From NCBI GenBank assembly GCA_029071325.1, contig JAIEAP010000038.1, positions 1-32,465 on the forward strand: 32,465 nt of DNA. Direction: 5' to 3'. The stretch comes from Lachnospiraceae bacterium (GTDB lineage Bacteria; Bacillota; Clostridia; Lachnospirales; Lachnospiraceae). The notes below the pieces were generated by a model. That model was not told the origin of the DNA, ran no database searches, and saw only the letters and a program-made list of their open reading frames with translations. Made by a program: the position numbers and the translations under genes. Positions 23,007-32,207 of the stretch are shown here, piece by piece (position 1 is the first letter of the stretch; every line of letters begins with the position of its first letter).

Positions 23007-24908
23007 TCATAATATACGAAACACTGCTACACCAAAAGCCGGCAACGGGTAAGCAATAGAATACGGTCTGCCGTCGCACTCCTTCTTCACCGCTTTGTAG
23101 GACTTGGGCTTCTCTGCACCGCTTCCGCCGAATTCGGCCGCATCGCTATCCAGGATCAACTGGTAATTACCGCGCTTGGAAACACCTACGCGATAATCCG
23201 CCCATTCCATAGGTGTAAAATTAATGATGAACAACAGGGAATTTTTACCGGATTTACCACGCCTTACAAAGCTGTAGGTGCTGTGATCACAATCATCGGC
23301 GCTCATCCACTCAAATCCTGCCCAATCACTGTCAATCTGATACATACATGGATACTTCCGATAAATCGCTAACAGCGCCTTCACAAAATCATGAAGCTGC
23401 TTATGCATAGGCTCATCCAGAAGATACCAGTCCAATTCCCTCTCTTCACTCCATTCCCGGAGCTGTCCGAAGTCCTGTCCCATAAAGAGCAGCTTCTTGC
23501 CGGGGTGACCCATCATAAAGGCATACGCCGCTTTCAGGTTGCGGAACTTCTCATCCTCATAGCCCGGCATCTTATTCCACATAGAGCATTTCAAGTGTAC
23601 CACCTCATCATGGGACAGCACAAGAATATACTTCTCCGAACTGTTATAGCTCATGGCAAATGTCATTCTATGATGGTTGTCTCTGCGGAAATAGGGGTCT
23701 AAGGACATATAATCCAGGAAATCATGCATCCAGCCCATATTCCACTTATAAGTAAAGTCCAGACCGCCTTCTTCTGCCTTGCCGGTCACCATGGGCCACG
23801 CCGTGGATTCCTCTGCGATCATGACCGTACCCGGATTGCGCCCGGTGATCAGGGTATTGATATGGCGGAAGAACTCAATAACATCCAGGTTCTTATTTTC
23901 TCCAAAAGAGTTTGCCACCCACTGACCGTCATTCTTCCCGTAATCCAGATAAAGCATGGATGCCACAGCGTCCACCCTAAGCCCGTCGATATGGTAATGC
24001 TCGATCCACATCAATGCGCTGCCGATCAGGAAATTCTTCACCTCTGTTTTGTCGTAATTAAATATCTTGGTTCCCCACTCCGGATGCTCTCCCATTCTGG
24101 GATCGGGATACTCATACAGCGGACATCCGTCAAAATCCGCAAGTCCGTGCGCATCTCTTGGGAAATGTGCCGGCACCCAGTCTAAGATGACACCGATATC
24201 ATGATTATGAAGATAATCCACCAGATATGCGAAATCGTCCGGCGCTCCGTAACGCGACGTAGGCGCATAATAGCCTGTCACCTGATAACCCCAGGAACCG
24301 TCAAAGGGATACTCGGAGATTCCCATCAGCTCCACATGGGTGTATCCCATTTCCTTCACATATTTGGTAAGAGCCACAGCAAATTCACGGTAAGAATAAT
24401 AACCGCCGTCCTCCCGGCAGGGATGCCTCATCCAGGAACCGGGATGCACCTCATAAATCGCCATGGGCTGCTCATAGACATCCTTCGTTGCCCGGCGTTT
24501 TTCCATCCATGCATCATCCGTCCACCGGATAGACTCTATATCTGCAATTCTCGAAGCCGTACCGGGCCGCATTTCCGCATAATTAGCATAGGGATCTGCC
24601 TTAAACAGCCATCTTCCATCATGGGTTATAATCAGATATTTATATAAATCTCCAATATGTGCCTCCGGGATAAACGCTTCATAGATTCCCATTCCAGAAG
24701 GCTCCAGCCGCACCATCTCATTCGCCCATTCATTCCAGCCGTTAAAACTTCCGATGACAAATACCCGTGCCGCATGGGGCGCCCACACGTTGAACCGAAT
24801 TCCCTGTCTTCCGTCGATCGTAGCGGGATGCGCACCCATTTTCTTGTAAATGTCATAGTGGGTTGCCTGCCCCAGCAAATACATGTCTAAGTCCGTAAAA
24901 TTCCCCAT
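23007..24908 (-). CDS. glgB: 1,4-alpha-glucan branching enzyme
   Basis: Makes alpha-1,6 branches in glycogen in the cytosol (GH13). The 633 residues have an N-terminal CBM48 domain (about 37-110; FNVWAPHAARVFVIGSFNGW) and a TIM barrel with the GlgB signatures: VELMGISEYPFDGSWGYQVTGYYAPTSRYG (residues 192-221), DGLRVDAVASMLYLDYG (Asp313 nucleophile), MIAEESTAWP (Glu366) and VLSHDEVVH (Asp434). The C-terminal beta domain ends with AFGVAVFRIL. The start is ATG with AGAGGTGAAGC upstream. It follows the TPR ATPase gene by 25 bases and ends at a terminator. No other glycogen genes (glgC, glgD, glgA, glgP) are in the window. Confidence 0.96.
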   Translation of the reverse strand: MGNFTDLDMYLLGQATHYDIYKKMGAHPATIDGRQGIRFNVWAPHAARVFVIGSFNGWNEWANEMVRLEPSGMGIYEAFIPEAHIGDLYKYLIITHDGRWLFKADPYANYAEMRPGTASRIADIESIRWTDDAWMEKRRATKDVYEQPMAIYEVHPGSWMRHPCREDGGYYSYREFAVALTKYVKEMGYTHVELMGISEYPFDGSWGYQVTGYYAPTSRYGAPDDFAYLVDYLHNHDIGVILDWVPAHFPRDAHGLADFDGCPLYEYPDPRMGEHPEWGTKIFNYDKTEVKNFLIGSALMWIEHYHIDGLRVDAVASMLYLDYGKNDGQWVANSFGENKNLDVIEFFRHINTLITGRNPGTVMIAEESTAWPMVTGKAEEGGLDFTYKWNMGWMHDFLDYMSLDPYFRRDNHHRMTFAMSYNSSEKYILVLSHDEVVHLKCSMWNKMPGYEDEKFRNLKAAYAFMMGHPGKKLLFMGQDFGQLREWSEERELDWYLLDEPMHKQLHDFVKALLAIYRKYPCMYQIDSDWAGFEWMSADDCDHSTYSFVRRGKSGKNSLLFIINFTPMEWADYRVGVSKRGNYQLILDSDAAEFGGSGAEKPKSYKAVKKECDGRPYSIAYPLPAFGVAVFRIL

Positions 24909-24933
24909 AATGCTTCACCTCTTTAATTTTTTA

Positions 24934-27510
24934 TTACTCTTCAAAATCCTTCTCATACAGGATAATGTAGTCTTGTTCGCTGTATTTTTTCGAGAAAAAT
25001 ACTTTTTTGAAACTAAACCGTTCTGAATTGTCAATGGCCTCATCCACAATTTCCTTAACCTCGGTCAGAGATGTGGGATGATCCAGCCTCTGTATATTAC
25101 TGATACGATTATACAATGCCAGCACTGCCATTTCGTCGATCTCATATCCCATTTCATGGCAATAAGACTGTGCAAAGAATACCAGTTCATCACTGGTAAA
25201 TACCGGAAGCATAACCTTTTCTGTAAACTTTCTGGCAAAGGCTTCATCCCTCCGCAGTGCTTTGGCAATTCCCTCCTTCGTATCCTCCAGGATCACCAGC
25301 AGAGCTTTCGGTTCCGCTTCGATCGCCAGGGACAGCTTCACTGCCGTCTCCCTGCTGATATCGCCTGCTTTCTCAATGATCAGGCAGCCTCCCGCCACTT
25401 TCTTCAGCAGAAGCTGCATATCCTTTCTGTTTAACACTACACCATCTATTCTTCCGACCTTCTGATTCAGCACGCCGGTTTCTTTCTGCAGCGCCTTCAC
25501 AAATGAGGCGGAGAACACTGTCTTGCCGCTTCCTCTTCCTCCTTGTATGGTAATGCCGCATTTATTGTTATCCGACTGTTCCAGCCGGCTGATGGTCCCT
25601 TCCAGCGCCTGGCATATCTGCTGCTCCATGCCTCCTACCGGTACGAAATAAGAGAAAATCGTCTTCTGCTCCTGGGACAGCTTCGTGATCGGCTGTCTTC
25701 CGACAGTATCTTCCAGATCAATTTCAGCTATCTCCGGCAGTTCTTCGGCCTGTGACTTTGTCTGCGGCTGATCCCCCCGCACCAGCTCCTGGGCAAAATC
25801 CTGCAATGCCTCTGCCGTCATGCGCTCTTCTTCCTCGGTGGGATCGTCCGCCAGATCCTCCTCCATAATACGGGCAATACTTGCCTCCTCTACGTCAGGA
25901 ATCTCCTGTGCGTCCAGTTCTTCTTCCTGCTCCTGCCGCAATGCTTCATCCGCCAGCTGCTCTAATTCCCTCGCCAGCAGTTCCTCATCGCTGAGCGCCT
26001 CATCCTCTTCAAAACTCAATTCCCCGCCTGACTCTTCCGGCAGTTCCTCTCCCGCAAGGGCCTCCGCCAAAAGCTGTTCTTCCAGCTGTCCCTCCGGCAG
26101 TCCGCCCAGCAGAGATTCCAGACGTTCCTCCTCTGACCGCTCCTGCCGCATCATATTCTCACCAGGATACAGCATTTCGTCAATCTGCGCATTTTCCTGA
26201 CTGAGAGAATCAATCTGCTGCTGCAGAATATGATTCATATTGGCAACCAGTTTTCCTGCCTCTTCCTCCGGTAGTTTACCCAAATATTCCTGTTCTAATA
26301 ATTCCTTTGGCGTAAGACCGGCATTGAGCTGCGGAATGACATCCACAAGGCGTTCCATGATATTCCCCGCCTCTGCAAGCGCTTTTGCCTTAGCTGACTG
26401 CAGCTTCTGCTGTTCCGCTTCCTGCATGGCAATCTCCGCCGCACGCTTGGTCTTCTCCCATTCCTCCAGCACATCATGTATGCTCATCTGTCCTGTAATC
26501 TGTGATTCCAGCACCCTGCGCTCCGGTACGCGCATACTGATCTGCCCGTCATAATCCTCGGCAAGCATTTCCTGGAAATTAATCTTTAACGATCCGTCAA
26601 TCTCCTCATCTGTGGGTATCTCGGCCAAACGCTCCCTTTGCGCTTCCTCATCATGGCGGATCTGTAAATAAGGAATCTCCTCCACGATTTTCTTGATTCC
26701 CTCCAGAGAATCCTCGACTTCTTCCTTCTCGGTAGCATCCATGATCTGCTGCATGCTCCGTGCCAGCTCTTCCTGCAAATTAACAGTATTAAATCTCCCT
26801 GACGGCATCTCCACCGTAGGAATCTGAATCGCCTGAGAAACAATCTCTCCGGATTCCAGCAGATCTTCCGGACGTACCTCCACAATACCATCCTTCTGCT
26901 GCTTAAACTGACGGTATTTATCTTCCTGTATCCTGTTTAAGGGCTGATACAGCATCTTAAGCTCCAGAGCCTTCTCCACATAAAGTCCGTCACCGAACCA
27001 GAGGATCAATTCATCGCACGCCGCAATACATTCATCACTGCGTCCCGCTTTATGATAGAGATAAGCAAGCTCAAATGCCCACTGCTCCGTATACTCCTGC
27101 TCCTTCAGCTCCTCCAGTATGTGTATCAGTTCTCCTACCCCGGCACCCTGTGCCTGGTTCATCTTATAGCGTAAGACATATTTCAGATTATCATGAGGCG
27201 CTATCTCCACAAATTCCTCATAATAATCCTGTGCTTCTCCGAATTCCTTGGTCGTGATTGCCAGTTCCGCAAGACGGTAAATGATCATTCGCCCGATCGG
27301 TGAACGGTCATACGCCATCAACAGCACATCCTTCGCTTCCTGGTAGTGCTCTGCCTGTGTGTATACCTCTCCTGCTTTCATCAGTGCATTTGCATTTCTT
27401 ACCTTGCGCCAATTGATACTGTCCGCAATCTCTGCCGCCTGGGTATACTGCTTCTTCTGCATAAGTGCTTTCATCTCGTCCAATTTCAATTTATACTCAT
27501 ATTTATCCAA
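24934..27510 (-). CDS. TPR protein with C-terminal P-loop ATPase domain
   Basis: I do not recognise a named family. Of the 858 residues, 1 to about 190 form TPR-like helices (ALMQKKQYTQAAEIADSINW, AEHYQEAKDVLLMAYDRSP, FEFAYLYHKAGRSDE-type repeats). About 245-455 is a charged helical region and about 456-605 is extremely acidic, nearly all Glu/Asp/Leu/Ala. About 625-825 is an AAA-like domain with Walker A GGRGSGKT (657-664). The Walker B candidate GGCLIIEKAGD (707-717) reads IIEKA where AAA enzymes have IIDEA. No signal peptide or TM is visible. It is the first gene of an operon with glgB, so a link to glycogen or carbohydrate storage is possible but not shown. Confidence 0.75.
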   Translation of the reverse strand: MDKYEYKLKLDEMKALMQKKQYTQAAEIADSINWRKVRNANALMKAGEVYTQAEHYQEAKDVLLMAYDRSPIGRMIIYRLAELAITTKEFGEAQDYYEEFVEIAPHDNLKYVLRYKMNQAQGAGVGELIHILEELKEQEYTEQWAFELAYLYHKAGRSDECIAACDELILWFGDGLYVEKALELKMLYQPLNRIQEDKYRQFKQQKDGIVEVRPEDLLESGEIVSQAIQIPTVEMPSGRFNTVNLQEELARSMQQIMDATEKEEVEDSLEGIKKIVEEIPYLQIRHDEEAQRERLAEIPTDEEIDGSLKINFQEMLAEDYDGQISMRVPERRVLESQITGQMSIHDVLEEWEKTKRAAEIAMQEAEQQKLQSAKAKALAEAGNIMERLVDVIPQLNAGLTPKELLEQEYLGKLPEEEAGKLVANMNHILQQQIDSLSQENAQIDEMLYPGENMMRQERSEEERLESLLGGLPEGQLEEQLLAEALAGEELPEESGGELSFEEDEALSDEELLARELEQLADEALRQEQEEELDAQEIPDVEEASIARIMEEDLADDPTEEEERMTAEALQDFAQELVRGDQPQTKSQAEELPEIAEIDLEDTVGRQPITKLSQEQKTIFSYFVPVGGMEQQICQALEGTISRLEQSDNNKCGITIQGGRGSGKTVFSASFVKALQKETGVLNQKVGRIDGVVLNRKDMQLLLKKVAGGCLIIEKAGDISRETAVKLSLAIEAEPKALLVILEDTKEGIAKALRRDEAFARKFTEKVMLPVFTSDELVFFAQSYCHEMGYEIDEMAVLALYNRISNIQRLDHPTSLTEVKEIVDEAIDNSERFSFKKVFFSKKYSEQDYIILYEKDFEE

Positions 27511-27582
27511 AATATGTCACCTCAGTATCTGCTTCTTTTGTCTCACATATGCACCACCGCATACTTACCCAAATATATGCTT

Positions 27583-27611
27583 AGTTTACCATACACAACA
27601 ATCTGTGTCAA
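27583..27611 (-). promoter_or_regulatory. promoter of the TPR ATPase-glgB operon
   Basis: On the - strand a perfect TTGACA (27611-27606), 17 bases and TAAACT (27588-27583) form a vegetative promoter about 73 bases upstream of the start codon. Confidence 0.8.
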
Positions 27612-27621
27612 AAAATATCGA

Positions 27622-27670
27622 ATAAAAAGCACCCTGCCGGCATGGAAATTTTTACCTGTTCCGCCGGCAT
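27622..27670 (-). terminator. possible terminator of the hydratase-transporter operon
   Basis: The self-complementary GCCGGC occurs at 27636-27641 and 27663-27668; the two copies can pair as a 7-bp stem (TGCCGGC/GCCGGCA) with a 21-base loop. On the - strand a TTTTT run follows about six bases later. The long loop and gap make it weaker than the others here. It is directly upstream of the next promoter. Confidence 0.5.
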
Positions 27671-27693
27671 GATGCCATTTGTCATTTCACCAT

Positions 27694-29076
27694 CTATTGA
27701 TCTGATTTATCTTTGGATTCTTCTGTACTCTCCTCTGTACGTTCTTCCGAATCTTCCTCCTGCTCAAAGAATTCGGCTTGCGTTTTCTCCATTTCATCCA
27801 CATCGCCCTCTCTCTGAGGATAGAGCATCTCATTATTCTTCGCATCCACTTTGTCCAGCCGTACATAATCAGCCGTATCCTCTGGCAGTCTGCGCTTGCG
27901 CAGCAGGTAATTTACCACCCTGCTCACCAGATAATAGATGACCGCAAAAGTGGGAACACCAAGCAGCATCCCGGCAAAGCCGAACAGCCCGCCGCCTACC
28001 ATGATGGCAAATATCACCCAGAAGGAATTTAAACCTGTAGAATCGCCCAGTATCTTCGGTCCGATGACATTTCCGTCCAACTGCTGCAGCACCAGCACAA
28101 AAATGACGAAATACAGCCCCTTAATGGGTTCTGCCAGCGCAATGATGATGACACTGGGGATTGCCCCGATAAAAGGACCGAAAAACGGAATGACATTCGT
28201 CAGTCCCACAAACGCGGACACCAGCAGGGCGTAAGGCATATCTAACACCACAAGCCCGATATAACACAACAGTCCGATAATGATGGAGTCCAGTATCTTA
28301 CCGGAGATAAAACCACCGAAAATCTCATGGCTTTTGCGTACCACCTCTATGATGACATTGCCCCTTACCGGCTTAAATACCGCATATACTATCTTTTTTG
28401 CCTGTCCCACAAAGCGCTCTTTGCTCATCAGCACATACACTGCTACGATCAGCCCTACCAGAAAATTGACCAGAACTTTTACCGCACTGATCACACCGCT
28501 GGTAACAGAGCCTACATAGGACTGGATATTGGGGAGAAACGATGTCTTCGCCCACTCCTCCAGATAGGTGGCAGCGCTCATCATGCCCTCCTCCAGCATC
28601 TTGGTCCACTGATTTTCCAGCTTGGTAAAATCATCAAACCAGGCGATAAAACGCTCCGTCTGCTCCGGCAGGGTATTGATCATTCCCGAAATACTCTCGA
28701 TCAACTGCGGGATCATCATATAGATCAACAATGCCACAATGAGAATGAATATCACAATGGCACACACAGTGCCTACCACCCGCGCGATCTTTCGCTCCTT
28801 CCTGCGGGTGGCAAGCCTGCCGTTCAACAGCCTCAGGACGTTTCGCTCTACAAACATCATGACAGGATTCATAAGATATGCGATCACTAATCCGAAGATG
28901 ATAGGCTGCAGAGCTTTCATGAACTTGCTCACCCCTGCGCCGACCCCTTCATAGCGGTATACCGCAAAATAGAACAGCACACAGCAACAGAACAGCACAA
29001 ATACAATCCCTGCATAGCGCACGACTTTTTTCATATCAATCTCTGTCTTTGATTTTTTAATACGTTCCTCCTCCAT
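27694..29076 (-). CDS. AI-2E family transporter
   Basis: A multi-pass membrane protein of the family named after E. coli TqsA; members export or exchange varied small solutes, so the substrate here is not known. The 460 residues show about eight TM helices, the central ISGKILDSIIIGLLCYIGLVVL and LTNVIPFFGPFIGAIPSVIII, and then VLQQLDGNVIGPKILGDSTGL, a strong family signature. The C-terminal 60 residues are highly acidic (EEDSEERTEESTEESKD) and cytoplasmic. I use the ATG at 29076 with AGGAGG eleven bases upstream; a TTG three codons earlier is only two bases from it. It follows the hydratase by 30 bases and is probably co-transcribed. Confidence 0.9.
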   Translation of the reverse strand: MEEERIKKSKTEIDMKKVVRYAGIVFVLFCCCVLFYFAVYRYEGVGAGVSKFMKALQPIIFGLVIAYLMNPVMMFVERNVLRLLNGRLATRRKERKIARVVGTVCAIVIFILIVALLIYMMIPQLIESISGMINTLPEQTERFIAWFDDFTKLENQWTKMLEEGMMSAATYLEEWAKTSFLPNIQSYVGSVTSGVISAVKVLVNFLVGLIVAVYVLMSKERFVGQAKKIVYAVFKPVRGNVIIEVVRKSHEIFGGFISGKILDSIIIGLLCYIGLVVLDMPYALLVSAFVGLTNVIPFFGPFIGAIPSVIIIALAEPIKGLYFVIFVLVLQQLDGNVIGPKILGDSTGLNSFWVIFAIMVGGGLFGFAGMLLGVPTFAVIYYLVSRVVNYLLRKRRLPEDTADYVRLDKVDAKNNEMLYPQREGDVDEMEKTQAEFFEQEEDSEERTEESTEESKDKSDQ

Positions 29077-29106
29077 GTATATCAACGCCTCCTAAAATCA
29101 TGCCGT

Positions 29107-31392
29107 TTACCTGCGGTTATAATTGATCAGGCAGCCCTTCCGTATAATCTCACGTTCTTCATCCGTCAGCTCACCCAGCGTCATGGTGAATTTGGTCAGT
29201 CCGCCGTCTTTCACCACATAAGCGTCCACACGGTCCGCTTTTTCCTCTATCGCCTTGCGGATTCCCGGCACGAACAGATAATCTCCGTTGGCAAAAGGAA
29301 GCTCTCCGGGTGCGATCAGGAATGGCAGCATACCCCAGTTGATAAGGTTGGAACGGTATCTCTTGGTGGCGTACTCATTGGCAATATTCGCCCAGCCGCC
29401 CAGCACCTTCTGGCAGGACGCCGCCTGCTCTCTGGCAGATCCGTCTCCCGGCTTCACAGCAAAGATCGTGCTTCCGATTCCTGTATTTTCCTCGTTAATA
29501 TCTGCAAACTGTGTCTTGATAGCATCTACAGCATTTTTCAACTCCGGCAGAACCGCATAAGGCTCTGCGCCTTCTTCACGCGCCTGCTCTGCTTTCTGCA
29601 CTTCCTTGGCACGTCCCACATACGCAGGATCTTTCCTGGACAGCGTGAACTCTGCCAGCCCTAACGGATTAGAGCGGTAAGAGGATGTCTCTCCTGATGG
29701 TATCAACTCATCGGTGGTCGTGACCGGGTCGTGAATTTCCGATACCACCTTCAGTATCAGGTTGTCCGTCAATGCACACATCTTCGGCCAGTCCTTAATA
29801 TTGGGTCCCATCTGGATCTCCACGGAGGGATCTGCCACGCCCTTACTGTCAAATACACGGTTCTCGTAAATGGTCTTATCGAAGAAGTACTTCGGCTTCG
29901 TATAATCCACATCCACGTCGGTTGCCGCTGTCAGGTAGCCCTTGTTGGCTGCCGTCGCCGCAATGGAACGCGCATCCATCAATGCAACGGATGCAATCTG
30001 TCCGCTCTGCACCTTGGAACCCTCCCTGTTGGGGAAATTCCTGGTGGAATGACGAATGGAAAAGGCATTGTTGGAAGGCGTATCTCCCGCACCGAAGCAT
30101 GGACCACAGAACGCCGTCTTAACAATAGCTCCGGTTGCCATCAGCTTCGCTACCGCACCGTTTTTCACCAGTTCCATGTAGATCGGCGTACTTGCCGGAT
30201 ACACGCTTAATGTAAACTCATCCGGTCCGATGCTGGCACCGTTTAAGATATCTGCCGCATCACAGATATTCTCAAAACCGCCGCCGGCGCAGCCTGCAAT
30301 AATTCCCTGATCCACATACAGTCTGCCGTCTCGTACCTTATTCTTAAGATTCAGTTCTACCGCGCCGTTGAAGCTTACCTGCGCCTTCTTCTCACAGTCA
30401 TCCAGAATATCCAGAAGATTTGCATTCAGTTCTTCAATGGTATAAGTGTTGCTGGGATGGAAGGGCATGGCGATCATAGGCTTGATAGCGCCAAGATCGA
30501 TCTCTATCATCCCGTCATAATAAGCCACCTGGGCAGGATTTAATTCCTTATATTCTTCCGATCTGCCATGGATCTCATAGAATTCCTTCACTGCATCATC
30601 TGTCTGCCAGATAGAGGACAGGCAGGTGGTCTCGGTGGTCATGACGTCCACGCCGATACGGAAATCAACGCTTAAGTTTGCCACGCCCGGACCCACAAAC
30701 TCCATGACCTTATTCTTCACATAGCCGTTGCCGAACACTGCTCCGATGATGGCCAGCGCCACGTCCTGAGGACCTACACCCTTCTGAGGTTTTCCGGTCA
30801 GATAGATACCCACCACGCCCGGCATATTGATGTCGTAGGTCTGCTCCAGAAGCTGCTTCACAAGCTCAGGTCCGCCCTCGCCCATCGCCATGGTTCCCAG
30901 CGCCCCGTAACGGGTATGGGAATCGGAACCCAAGATCATCTTGCCTCCGCCTGCCAGCATTTCTCTTGCAAACTGATGGATCACCGCCTGATGAGGGGGA
31001 ACATAGATCCCGCCGTATTTCTTCGCGCAGGTCAATCCAAACATGTGGTCATCTTCATTGATGGTTCCTCCCACTGCGCACAAACTGTTGTGGCAGTTGG
31101 TAAGTACATAGGGAATCGGGAATTTCTCCAGTCCCGATGCCCGGGCAGTCTGAATAATACCCACATAAGTAATATCGTGAGAGGTCAGCTTATCGAATTT
31201 AATCTTCAGCTTGTCCATATTGCCGGATGTGTTATGCGCCTGCAGAATACCGTATGCAATGGTGCCCTTAGCCGCCTCTGCCCGGTCTGTCTCCTGCCCC
31301 GTCATCGCACGGATCTCTTCCTGTGCCTGTGCATGCTCCGGCACCACAGCCGTACCATTGACCAGATATACGCCAGTGTCGTGTAATTTCAT
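29107..31392 (-). CDS. aconitase-family hydratase
   Basis: A [4Fe-4S] hydro-lyase of the aconitase superfamily, probably cytosolic. The 761 residues carry [23 protein letters not shown] (152-174), Cys368 in [13 protein letters not shown], and Cys429/Cys432 in FCGPCFGAG, which fit the three cluster ligands. The C-terminal swivel domain has [28 protein letters not shown]. It differs from classic aconitase (about 880-900 residues) and looks like the YbhJ-like hydratases, whose substrate is not settled. AGGAGG precedes the ATG. It has a strong promoter and a hairpin in its leader, and the AI-2E transporter follows. No citrate synthase or isocitrate dehydrogenase gene is nearby. Confidence 0.92.
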   Translation of the reverse strand: MKLHDTGVYLVNGTAVVPEHAQAQEEIRAMTGQETDRAEAAKGTIAYGILQAHNTSGNMDKLKIKFDKLTSHDITYVGIIQTARASGLEKFPIPYVLTNCHNSLCAVGGTINEDDHMFGLTCAKKYGGIYVPPHQAVIHQFAREMLAGGGKMILGSDSHTRYGALGTMAMGEGGPELVKQLLEQTYDINMPGVVGIYLTGKPQKGVGPQDVALAIIGAVFGNGYVKNKVMEFVGPGVANLSVDFRIGVDVMTTETTCLSSIWQTDDAVKEFYEIHGRSEEYKELNPAQVAYYDGMIEIDLGAIKPMIAMPFHPSNTYTIEELNANLLDILDDCEKKAQVSFNGAVELNLKNKVRDGRLYVDQGIIAGCAGGGFENICDAADILNGASIGPDEFTLSVYPASTPIYMELVKNGAVAKLMATGAIVKTAFCGPCFGAGDTPSNNAFSIRHSTRNFPNREGSKVQSGQIASVALMDARSIAATAANKGYLTAATDVDVDYTKPKYFFDKTIYENRVFDSKGVADPSVEIQMGPNIKDWPKMCALTDNLILKVVSEIHDPVTTTDELIPSGETSSYRSNPLGLAEFTLSRKDPAYVGRAKEVQKAEQAREEGAEPYAVLPELKNAVDAIKTQFADINEENTGIGSTIFAVKPGDGSAREQAASCQKVLGGWANIANEYATKRYRSNLINWGMLPFLIAPGELPFANGDYLFVPGIRKAIEEKADRVDAYVVKDGGLTKFTMTLGELTDEEREIIRKGCLINYNRR

Positions 31393-31455
31393 ATTTCAAG
31401 CCTCCTGTATAAATTTATTCTATTTTTATTCACAGCGTTTGCCCATATAGCAGAA

Positions 31456-31484
31456 TATCGACGGTAGAAGCGCCACCGTCGATA
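31456..31484 (-). promoter_or_regulatory. 5' leader hairpin of the hydratase mRNA
   Basis: TATCGACGGT (31456-31465) pairs perfectly with ACCGTCGATA (31475-31484). From the promoter at 31503-31531 it should form within the first 10-40 bases of the transcript. There is no T-run downstream, so it may protect the 5' end or bind a regulator rather than terminate. Confidence 0.6.
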
Positions 31485-31502
31485 CTACTTTTCCAGTTAT
31501 TA

Positions 31503-31531
31503 ATTATAAGGAATGGCTTATAAAAAGTCAA
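31503..31531 (-). promoter_or_regulatory. promoter of the hydratase-transporter operon
   Basis: On the - strand TTGACT (31531-31526), exactly 17 bases and a perfect TATAAT (31508-31503). It is about 110 bases upstream of the start codon. Confidence 0.85.
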
Positions 31532-31578
31532 CAACCTGATATCTTGAGTATTTACTTTTTTCGCCTACTCCAGTTCTT

Positions 31579-32084
31579 TCAGACCAACTTTTCCACAGAA
31601 CACATATCTACCACCGTATAGAATATATTATCTATCTTTGCCGAAACCAAGAAACCCACAAGCATAAAGCTGGAAATAGAATTAAGAAATGAGAAATACC
31701 GGAGTATAATCATAATAAGTTTAAAAAAATACTGTTCAATTTTTTCGCAATGTTGTAAAGTATTCCTCCCCATATATTTTTTGCATTCTTGAAGTTTATC
31801 ATGTCCTTTATCGACTAATTGTTCCAGTATTGTAAAATCTAGTACCTCTTGCACTTTAATATCTTGACACAATGCCATTTGTTCCATAAAGTAAAAAATT
31901 TTCTGTATTACTATCTCTTCTCTATTATCTACAATGTAAAGTATATAAGGAACAATAACCATGCCAAAAGACACATGAATACCGATCGTATCGTCAACAT
32001 AGTTTTCTTTTTCTTTCTCTTACAAAAAACAATACACTCAGGTACAGCCTCTTTAAATTCAGTATATAATTTATCATATTCCAC
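31579..32084 (-). pseudogene. frameshifted small helical protein gene (DUF7674-like)
   Basis: The longest clean frame (31579-31974) begins at a GTG with no ribosome site. Reading further back in that frame shows coding-like text (ENYVDDTIGIHVSFGM) up to a stop near 32009. In another frame, GTG at 32084 with AGGTG seven bases upstream opens EYDKLYTEFKEAVPECIVFC. The two frames join across an A-rich tract (AAAGAAAAAGAAAAC, about 31999-32013), consistent with one lost base. Together they would give about 168 residues. The C-terminal part (PYILYIVDNREEIVIQKIF...KYMGRNTL) reminds me of DUF7674 proteins, from memory only. Much richer in A+T than the rest of the window. Confidence 0.5.
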
Positions 32085-32090
32085 CAATCA

Positions 32091-32207
32091 TCACCTACCT
32101 AATGCATTATTTAAATTCGCAAGATCATCCGCTCCTGCGCCGCAACTTCCTCCGCTGTCATGTACCAGACTCCGCCATGTAATAGAAACTCCATGGGAAG
32201 CTAGGCG
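32091..32207 (-). pseudogene. 3' remnant of an unidentified gene
   Basis: A 38-codon frame without start ends SGGSCGAGADDLANLNNALGR and its stop lies in the ribosome site of the next gene, as at a normal operon junction. Upstream it meets a TAA at 32210-32208. Another frame continues with coding-like text (YPQIVKKVHIYVTPSFPW, about 32190-32245), so the gene is probably broken by a frameshift. I recognise no family. Confidence 0.35.

Noticed and set aside
25820-26200. Serine-rich + strand frame
   Set aside because: It is the mirror of the Glu/Asp-rich stretch of the TPR ATPase; polyserine arises from the reverse of acidic codons.
31995-32015. Programmed -1 frameshift in the A-rich tract
   Set aside because: The tract has a GAAAAAG core rather than a full A6G slippery site, and I see no downstream stem. 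Simple loss of a base or an assembly error is more likely.
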